Shown one piece after another: positions 56,342-64,000 of a DNA stretch of 64,000 bases. The stretch comes from Cladopsammia gracilis. Taxonomy: Eukaryota; Cnidaria; Anthozoa; Scleractinia; Dendrophylliidae. Made by a program: the position numbers and the translations under genes. The stretch spans positions 25,960-89,959 of the forward strand of contig JAJGOT010001053.1 of the NCBI GenBank assembly GCA_022457155.1, written 5' to 3'. The notes under the pieces are model-generated. The model was given only the letters and a program-made list of their open reading frames with translations. It ran no database searches and was not told the origin of the DNA. Within the stretch, counting starts at the first letter, position 1. The number at the start of each line of letters is the position of its first letter.

Positions 56342-57582
56342 GTTCTTCCTCCGGATCTTCTATGTCTCCTTGGGCTTCAAACCTATTTTTTACCTCAATG
56401 TTGTACCTCCTCCTGATCTCTTCGCTTTGCAGCTTGCGTACGTCAAACCTTACCCTTACCATCTTCCTCTTCTCAACTCGGGCTAACTTCAACCTTATTC
56501 TGGTTCTCAGAAGGTAATGGTCCGAGTACACATCTGCACCCCTCATCACTCTTGTGTCCAAGACAGATGTTCTCATGCGTCCATTCACCATAATGTGGTC
56601 AATCTGATTTACTGTCTTTCCGTCTGGTGACCTCCAGGTCAGCTTATGGATCTCTTTGTGAGGGAATATTGTTCCAGTTACAACTAGCCCATTTACACTA
56701 CAAAAGTCACATAGTCTTTCCCCGTTGTCATTCATGACTCCGACACCAAACTTCCCCATTACCTCCTCCCTGTTAGTGTTGTTGCTTCCAACGTTTGCGT
56801 TTAGATCCCCCATCACCACAATTATGTCATGTCTACTGCAGCTTGAGATAGAATCTTGAAGTTGATTGTAAAATACATCCTTTTCCTCGTCCGCCGCTTC
56901 ATTCGTTGGTGCATACGTTTGTATCACTGTCAGCTTTTTATATTTTGAGTAGAATCGTGCCTTGATAATTCTCTTGCTTATCGGCGTCCATTCCATTAGA
57001 GCTCTCTTGTTCCTTGCACTCATCATGATTGCCACTCCTCCCTGTCTAACTTCGTCATCTCTTGCATATACCACTTTTTCACCACCCTGCAGAGTTACTG
57101 AACCCATCCCATTCCATCTCGTCTCGCTTAAACCCAATATTTCGATTCCGTAATTCGCCATTTCTTTGGCCACTTGCGCCGTCCGTGTTGTTTCTGCCAT
57201 AGTCCTTACATTCCAGCAACCAATGGTTGTCTGTTTCTTGGGGGCTACTATGGGGCCTATCGGCCTTTGGGCTTTCCGTCGGCTTTGACCCAAGAGCGTC
57301 ATTGTTGTCCCAGTAGCAGTACCTCCAGGTTGCATTGTAACATTGTAAACGCTTCCGGTTTCTGTAACATTTAGTTTTTTTACGGGGCAGGGTCGTTAGC
57401 CCTGCGCCCAACCCCCAACCTGGAGGGCCAGAGGATCACTCTTTGTCTGGTCTCTACCCTTTGACCTGTTCGGCATGGGTGGCCCTACCAGGAGTTCAAG
57501 CCTCCCGCCGACATAGCTCTAGGGGTCATTGAGACACACAAACTGCTCCACCACGATAAGGTGATGATCCCAATCGGAGCAG
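55132..57582 (-). mobile_element. RTE-type LINE, 3'-truncated copy 2
   Basis: Partner of 3,803-6,251, offset by 51,329-51,331 bp. Same truncation before FADD, same 5' end and half target site. It lacks the 4,185-type frame break, so linker and RT N-terminal half are continuous. Confidence 0.92.
56271..57335 (-). pseudogene. RTE endonuclease domain, truncated copy 2
   Basis: 354 codons from the ATG equivalent to 17,279, including every nuclease motif and the RRRYNIEV linker that carries a stop in the forward copies. The frame ends at the T-run in KKAE, where the next segment takes over with a 1-nt shift. Confidence 0.87.
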
Positions 57583-58343
57583 GGATTCCAGTTTTACTTG
57601 ATATGAAAGTTGCCTTTGTTTGCTGGATAGGCAGTGTTAATGGGGAAATTTATCTGAAATCAAATGCGTGCGTTAGAACGGCTCAGTCTATTTTGAGCCG
57701 CTTTACTTTGTTACATTTGCTTAGTTAATGTTTGTAAGATGGAAAAATAAATTGTTTGTTCGTCATAATTTATGAGACATTTGTTGGTTCGTAGGAGGAA
57801 AATTAGTGAGCCTCTTCGTCAATATTTCGGGTATTTTCGGTTTTAGCCGTCGCACTTCGTGAATACTCTTCGTAAATGCATAATAATGATACCGTCCCGC
57901 CGAAATGGCAAAATGTCGCTTAACTTATTTCCACGTTATATCGCCAAATGGCATAAAATATACAACTTAGTTGGATAAAAAGATCCTATAGTACAAAACA
58001 AAAGTAGTAGTTTAGAGATAAAGCGCAGGATTGCAAGGATTGAGGTGGATTACAGTTTAACTTGAAATCAAAGTTGCCTTTGTTTGCAGGAGAGGCAGAG
58101 TGAATCCTGACATTTATCTGAAATCACAATGCGTGCGTTATAACGGCTCAGTCTATTTTGAGCTGCTTTAGTTCGTTGCATTTGCTTAGCTAATGTTTGT
58201 CTGATCGAAAATAAATTGTTTGTTTATCATAAATTATGAGACATTTGTTGGCTCCTAGGAGAAAGATTACGGAGCCTTTTCGTCAATATTCGGGCATTTT
58301 CTGTTTTAGCCGCGGCACTTCGTGAATACTCTTCGTAAATGCA
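57583..58343 (-). repeat. ~465-bp repeat, inverted, second truncated module
   Basis: Partner of 6,252-7,013. The first 13 bp are the half target site of the RTE. Confidence 0.9.
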
Positions 58344-59521
58344 TACTGATTTTTTTATTACAAATAGTAAATACAATGTTTTGCAATACAATGAAAAAAG
58401 AAAGCAAAAGAGAATAATAATTACGATACATATGCAAAAAGAGAAAAATAATATATTAATTGAAAAAATTACAATATAGCTTAAAAGAATATATGTTAAC
58501 TCATTGACGTCAGTCCCGGCCATAATTGGTCTTAGAAGACCAATAAGACTCAACTGCTTTATAAAATTGCAGCTTTCTCAATCGCGCGAACATTTTCAGT
58601 TGTGAGTATTGACTAGAAACTCTTTCAAATTGAGACACCCAATAAACATAAAAAAGTCGGCGATTTTCGCAGAATATCAGCGTTTGAATTTGGAGAAGAA
58701 CAAAAATGACCGTTTTAAACGTCATAGAAGAAGAACAAAAATTACCTTTTTGCCTCCAGTTTTTTCTAAATCATCGTTGCAAACCCAAAAGTTAACATTC
58801 ACAGCAAAAGTCAGGCCTAGTCCTACCTTAGAAATGATTTTTTATGCTCTTATTCGTTGTCCGGGTAAAGCTACAGCCTCTCGTTCTAGTGCATCCTTGC
58901 TTTGCCTCGATTTTCAACATCACGACCGCACTGCATAATGGGAAATAACGATAATTTTTGACAGGGGTCGTTCCTTTCCCCACATATTCATATTTATACT
59001 AAGTCCACAGCCACTCCGACCTACCACCGAAAGTTGGCGCTTGTTGTGTTCTTCAGTGGTCGCAAATCCCAAAATATGCCGTGGTAGGTCATGAAATTCA
59101 TCAGTAGTGGAGTCCCAAGGCTACTTCGTTTCGGAGCGGCCATTTTTTCAGTTCTACGAACAACAAGCCAAATTCGCAAACGAAGTACATCACCTTACTC
59201 GCTTCTTTGAGAAAATGGACTCTTAGCTACTTTTACGCTTAATGATGCTCATCAGGCAGCTACTAAAGATAAAAAAATTGCTGTAAACTTACCAAAAATC
59301 GCATACAAACCATATTTGAGCCGCTATTATAGCTCAACGAAGCAAAAACACTACGTCATAATGACGTTTCTAGAAAACTCGAGCCTTCAGTTGTTTAGAA
59401 CAGCAACACTTTCCATGGTAACCCCAAATATGGAGTCACGAAATCCTATGGATCGGTTATATGCAGAAAATCACTCAAAAACGTAAAACGTCACTGACGA
59501 CAATGACTTAAGGGAGTTGCA
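58344..59521. other. Unassigned AT-rich module DNA, second inverted copy
   Basis: Partner of 7,014-8,199. No domain, tRNA or rRNA recognised. The 71-codon frame is kept (58,725 to 58,510). Confidence 0.5.
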
Positions 59522-59877
59522 CTAGCATTCACTTAGCCCATGTTTTTTTAATTGCTCTAATCGGTTAGATTTTAAAGCTATGGTGCGTAGAATATCAATT
59601 TTGTTATCCAGGCGCAAAAGAAAACTGTCGAAGTCTAGGATGCCGCCGCGGACGCTTGTTGCAAAAACATATTTGGCGACAATCAAACAGTAGTTATGAA
59701 CTTTCCAATTGTTTGATTCTTTGTGCCAACAGTATAAAATAGTATTTTCAGATAAAGTCAGTTTTTCATTAAACTTTTCTCGCCACCAGTTAGAAAAAAA
59801 GTCCAAAACGACGAGGATACACTGCAAGTAATTAACATGTGTCTTAGAGATTGATTTTCAAGGTTACATAAAGGACA
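59522..59877 (-). pseudogene. L1/Tx1-clade ORF2 C-terminal end, copy 4
   Basis: Partner of 8,200-8,549. The knuckle and T-run frameshift are the same. A one-base loss in the A-run near the C-terminus changes the end to LKKHGLSEC. Confidence 0.75.
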
Positions 59878-59882
59878 GACTT

Positions 59883-60178
59883 GCCAGATTTAGAAATTGC
59901 ACTGTTTTGCCGATTTGGCGATGATTTGAGGCCAGTACGCCGATTTCGAGATCTGGTGTGCTCAAAAGTGAGAGTTTGCTAAAACTTGCTCCGCATGGCC
60001 CCAAACCTGCGTTTCGTACACTTTTCATAGAAATCGCAGTGCTTTCCTGATTTGGCGATGATTTGAGGCCAGTACGACGATTTTGAGATTTGGTGTGTGC
60101 TCAAAAGTGAGATTTTGCCAAAACTTGCTCCGCACGGCCCCAAACGTGCGTTTTGTGCACTTTTTATAGAAATCGCAT
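59883..60178 (-). repeat. Old satellite monomers (subfamily B), about two, inverted
   Basis: Partner of 8,556-8,850, with the same diagnostic bases. Confidence 0.93.
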
Positions 60179-61471
60179 GTCTCCATTTAGAATTTAGGTT
60201 TCAAAAAATGATGCCATCCAAGAATCAGGACCGCCATTTTAGAATTTTTCTCAAAGAAAACAATTATAAAAAATGGATAATTTATCCAAATCATCTGAAA
60301 CTTGGTACAGAACATCGTAATAATCTGGAAATGTAGCACATCAAAGTACAAGTCCATATCTTTCTCCATTGAGCATTTAGGTTTCAAAAAATATGTTTTT
60401 TTCCAAGCCATATTCAATGATGTCATAATGACGTCACAATGAGACATCGACACTGTCAATCTACTAACCTTATGATTTTGTACTATCTGCTAAATTTATA
60501 GTCTAAAGCGGTAATACTTTAGGAGTTATGATGGGGTACGTTTTAAGACATATCAGTGTCCGTACATGAAGCTGGTCATCAAAGCAGGGACAAGCCATGG
60601 AGCGGTGAGTACACGCTCTTTTGTACTTCGCATTTGTACTCTATTTAGACCTTTTTAAGACTATGCACGACCAAACCAACTATCAGGACTATGACATAAG
60701 GTCCTAGTGCTACTCTAGGAAACTGTTTTCCCAACCGAAACTGTTTGCTTTTGCATAGACATAACCCTCCCCTCAAGAAATCACTTTATGGCTTTTAGAG
60801 ACAAAGGACGAGGGTTTATCTATACGTTTATGATAGATGTACTGTAGTTGATACACCAGGAAAGGAACACTTTGGTATAAGTTTTGCGTGAATTCATCAT
60901 TGTGCTTAGGAGTAATTAATAACTGAATAATTAATTAGCTGCAAATTTCAACCGTTAATAACATCGTCAGATCTTGTGTTTATGGCAGTGTTTATATCAA
61001 TCGAGTTAGATCCCAAACTGATCTAACCGTGTTGCTAAAGTCAAGGAAACAGCTTTTAAAACGTGCGAGTTATTAACAGTTGAATTTTGTCCAATATGGC
61101 GGACCCAAAAGTGCGTTAAACATGCAAACGACTCTATACTTTGAACGTTAATATCTCTGACGGGATTTTATCACACTTCCTCAAATTCGCAGGATATATA
61201 CAACGTCTTTAATACTATTTGCCAATGCAATCGACGTTATTATCGGCTCAACGGTTTGTTTCTAGCCTTGTTTACAAGTTTTTCAAACATGGAAAGGAGG
61301 CTACAATTTGATCGTTAATATCTCTGAGAGAATTACATCAAACAAATTCAAATTTGCAGGATATATAGCATGACTAATACTATCTGCGAATACACTCGGT
61401 TTTAATATCGGCTCAACCTTATGCTTCTAGTTCAAAACCTCGAACACATGCGAAAACACCTCAACAGAAGC
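60179..61471. other. Non-coding module spacer, second inverted copy
   Basis: Partner of 8,851-10,142. No gene seen. The degenerate 165-bp duplication is present near 61,100-61,420. Confidence 0.6.
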
Positions 61472-61608
61472 TAATATAATATAATATAATATAATATAAT
61501 ATAATATAATATAATGTAATGTAATGTAATGTAATGTAATGTAATGTAATGTAATGTAATGTAATGTAATGTAATGTAATGTAATGTAATGTAATATAAT
61601 ATAATATA
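61472..61608. repeat. Pentanucleotide microsatellite (TATAA/TGTAA)n
   Basis: The shortest of the four arrays, with TGTAA the dominant block. No CG-containing units. Confidence 0.97.
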
Positions 61609-61651
61609 TCATGCTTATAATGGTGACCAAGCAGTAAAGGATGTCTTAAAG

Positions 61652-61700
61652 GTACAAAGACAAAGGCAAAGACAAGGACAAAGACAAAGACAAAGACTAG
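61652..61700 (+). repeat. (ACAAAG)n hexanucleotide tract
   Basis: Partner of 10,339-10,386, with an AAGGAC variant in the middle. Confidence 0.9.
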
Positions 61701-61704
61701 GACA

Positions 61705-62405
61705 AAGACGTTAACTTGAACACGTTTCGCTCCAATTATCGCCACAGTGCAGTTCTTTACCAAGCAGCGGATGCTTTGGGCCTTGAAATGCTACAAAGGT
61801 GCGCCAAACGGGCCTTGGGGTGCATGTCCTGGATCTCTCAGCAACGAGATATTGATGACCTAGCCTCGAAGGTGCTACAAAGGTTCGCCAAACGGGCCTT
61901 GGGGTGCATTTCGATGATCTCTCAGCAATGAGAGACTGATGACCAAGCCTCAAGTTCCCTTGACACTGGGACATTATATGGAATGTACAAGTTAACGCTA
62001 GACTGTTCGCCAGAAACGTTTCACTTAAACGAAGATCAAACAGGTGGCGATGCAGATAAGGACATTGAGAGAGACGAGGAAGAGAAGAAGTCCAGGAAAC
62101 GAAAAGCCACACCAACAGAAAGTGAGAGCGACTACGAACCTGTAAAGAAGGCAAAGGAGAAAACAGCAAGTGCCCTTACAACAGACAGCGAGAGCGATTT
62201 CCAAGCGCCCGTAAAGAAAACGCAAAAGAAAGCAGCAAGTCCCCTGAAGAGCGACAGCGAGCAGAAGAAAAGAAGCCATCATAAGGAGAGGATGTGTAGG
62301 ATAACAGGCTGCTTCTTTTACGGCTACAACCTTCAACGTCATATACAAATCAGGAAGGGCGACATAGAAGAGGAAGACATTCCCCGTTTGACGTCGATGA
62401 TTTGA
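61705..62405 (+). pseudogene. Relic acidic/basic repeat-protein gene, copy 6
   Basis: The most complete copy: upstream part with both ~28-residue repeats (61,716-61,931), the shared TGA, and the full 140-codon ATG frame (61,983-62,405) without the 8-bp deletion of copy 2. It reads RKGDIEEEDIPRLTSMI where the others have RKGGIEEED. The stop TGA is again satellite sequence. Confidence 0.62.
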
Positions 62406-63305
62406 GGCCAGTGCCACGATTTTGAGATCCCGTGTGTTCAAAAGTGAGATTTTGCCAAAACTTGCTCCGCACGGCCCCAAACGTGCGTTTTGTGCACTTT
62501 TCATAGAAAAGCACTGTTTTCGCTTTTTGGCGATGATTTGAGTCAAGCAGGATGATTTTGACATCTGGTGTCACTTTTGAGCTCACTAGATCTCAAAATC
62601 AACGCACTGACCTCAAATCATCGTCAAAAAAGCGAAAACAGTACTTTTCTATGAAAAGTGCACAAAACGTACGTTTTGGACCGTGGGGAGCAAGGTTTGG
62701 CAAAATCTCACTTTGAGATCACGAGATCTCAAAATCGTCGTAATGACCTCAAATCATCGCCAAAAAGCGAAAACAGTGCATTTCTATGAAAAATGCACAA
62801 AAGGTACGTTTCCGGCCGTGTGGAGCAAGTTTTGGCAAAATCTCACTTTTGAGCTCACTAGATCTGAAAATCAACGCACTGACCTCAAATCATCGCCAAA
62901 AAAACGAAAACAGTACTTTTCTATGAAAAGTGCACAAAACGTACGTTTTGGACCGTGCGGAGCAAGGTTTGGCAAAATCTCACTTTTGAGATCACCAGAT
63001 CTCAAAATCGTGGTAATGACCTCAAATCATCGCCAAAAACCGAAAACAGTGCATTACTATGAAAAATGCACAAAACGCACGTATGTGACCGTGCGGAGCA
63101 AGTTTTAGCAAAATCTCACTTTTCAGCACACCAGATGTGAAAATCATCCTGCTTGACTCAAATCATCGCCAAAAAGCGAAAACAGTGCTTTTCTATGAAA
63201 AGTGCACAAAACGCACGTTTGGGGCCGTGCGGAGCAAGTTTTGGCAAAATCTCACTTTTGAACACACGGGATCTCAAAATCGTGGCACTGGCCTCAAATC
63301 ATCGA
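62394..63305. repeat. Satellite spacer at the centre of the second inverted repeat
   Basis: Minus-oriented monomers to 62,571, then plus-oriented monomers. The unpaired part (62,572-63,127) is 556 bp, exactly one 136-bp monomer shorter than the first spacer (692 bp). Confidence 0.9.
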
Positions 63306-64000
63306 CGTCAAACGGGGAATGTCTTCCTCTTCTATGCCGCCCTTCCTGATTTGTATATGACGTTGAAGGTTGTAGCCGTAAAAGAAGCAGCCTGTTATCC
63401 TACACATCCTCTCCTTATGATGGCTTCTTTTCTTCTGCTCGCTGTCGCTCTTCAGGGGACTTGCTGCTTTCTTTTGCGTTTTCTTTACGGGCGCTTGGAA
63501 ATCGCTCTCGCTGTCTGTTGTAAGGGCACTTGCTGTTTTCTCCTTTGCCTTCTTTACAGGTTCGTAGTCGCTCTCAGCTGTCTGTTGGTGTGGCTTTTCT
63601 TTTCCTGGACTTCTTCTCTTCCTCGTCTCTCTCAATGTCCTTATCTGCATCGCCACCTGTTTGATCTTCGTTTAAGTGAAACGTTTCTGGCGAACAGTCT
63701 TAGTGTTAACTTGTACATTCCATATAATGTCTCAGTGTGAAGGGCTCTTGAGGCTTGGTCATCAATCTCTCATTGCTGAGAGATCATCGAAATGCACACC
63801 AAGGCCCGTTTCTGCTCGCTGTCGCTCTTCAGGGGACTTGCTGCTTTCTTTTTCTTTTATTTTATGGGCGCTTCGTCATCGCTCTTCAGGGGACTTGCTG
63901 CTTTCTTTTGCGTTTTCTTTACGGGCGCTTGGAAATCGCTCTCGCTGTCTGTTGTAAGGGCACTTGCTGTTTTCTCCTTTGCCTTCTTTACAGGTTCGTA
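63294..64000 (-). pseudogene. Relic acidic/basic repeat-protein gene, copy 7 (rearranged, runs off window)
   Basis: Minus-strand copy with changes in the repeat region (GCTCTCAGCTGTCTGTTGG for the usual CTCTCACTTTCTG), giving TAESDYEP. At about 63,809 the expected QRFAKRALG part jumps back to the Lys/Ser-rich coding region, which is present again twice in part (TCTTCAGGGGACTTGCTGC recurs at about 63,825 and 63,883). This is a local tandem duplication inside the relic gene, or an assembly edge artefact. The window ends inside it. Confidence 0.55.

Overview
The window is eukaryotic, almost certainly metazoan, repeat-dense DNA with no single-copy host gene I can recognise. The evidence is an L1/Tx1-type LINE with a poly(A) tail, RTE-type LINEs with (TGA)n tails, long 136-bp satellite arrays, a second ~465-bp satellite, and pentanucleotide microsatellites. 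The mix would suit a marine invertebrate such as a cnidarian, but that assignment is a guess.

Layout. One ~12-kb module recurs. In its forward orientation it reads: a relic acidic/basic protein gene on the minus strand; a (TTATA)n microsatellite; a non-coding spacer; about two old satellite monomers; the C-terminal end of a dead L1 ORF2; about 1.2 kb of unassigned DNA; ~465-bp repeats interrupted by an RTE LINE; more ~465-bp repeats; about four old satellite monomers; and a dead minus-strand L1. Modules are separated by 136-bp satellite arrays. Forward copies lie at about 12.1-24.0 kb and 26.2-44.75 kb. Truncated inverted copies lie at 3.8-11.1 kb and 55.1-62.4 kb. A further forward copy starts at 63.3 kb and leaves the window. 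The first inverted and forward copies form an inverted repeat with arms of about 7.4-7.5 kb around a 692-bp satellite spacer. The outer edge of each inverted copy is the same chimeric junction (3,803-3,805 and 55,132-55,134), joining RTE sequence to the relic gene across a 3-bp overlap. The two junctions are 51,329 bp apart, so the whole arrangement appears to have been duplicated as a ~51-kb block.

The most intact object is an L1/Tx1-clade retrotransposon at 38,757-43,977. It has both ORFs open, a poly(A) signal and tail, and a 13-bp target-site duplication. It sits inside the older L1 copy of the second forward module, and the first forward module still shows the uninterrupted site at 23,189-23,201. 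The 44.75-54.6 kb satellite array shows higher-order repeats that lengthen from 11 to 11, 13 and 16 monomers. Its young monomers carry stronger dyad symmetry than the old monomers dispersed in the modules.

Apart from the young L1, every coding region is a transposon fragment or relic. The genes do not form a pathway. What the window records is segmental inversion, tandem amplification and nested retrotransposition.
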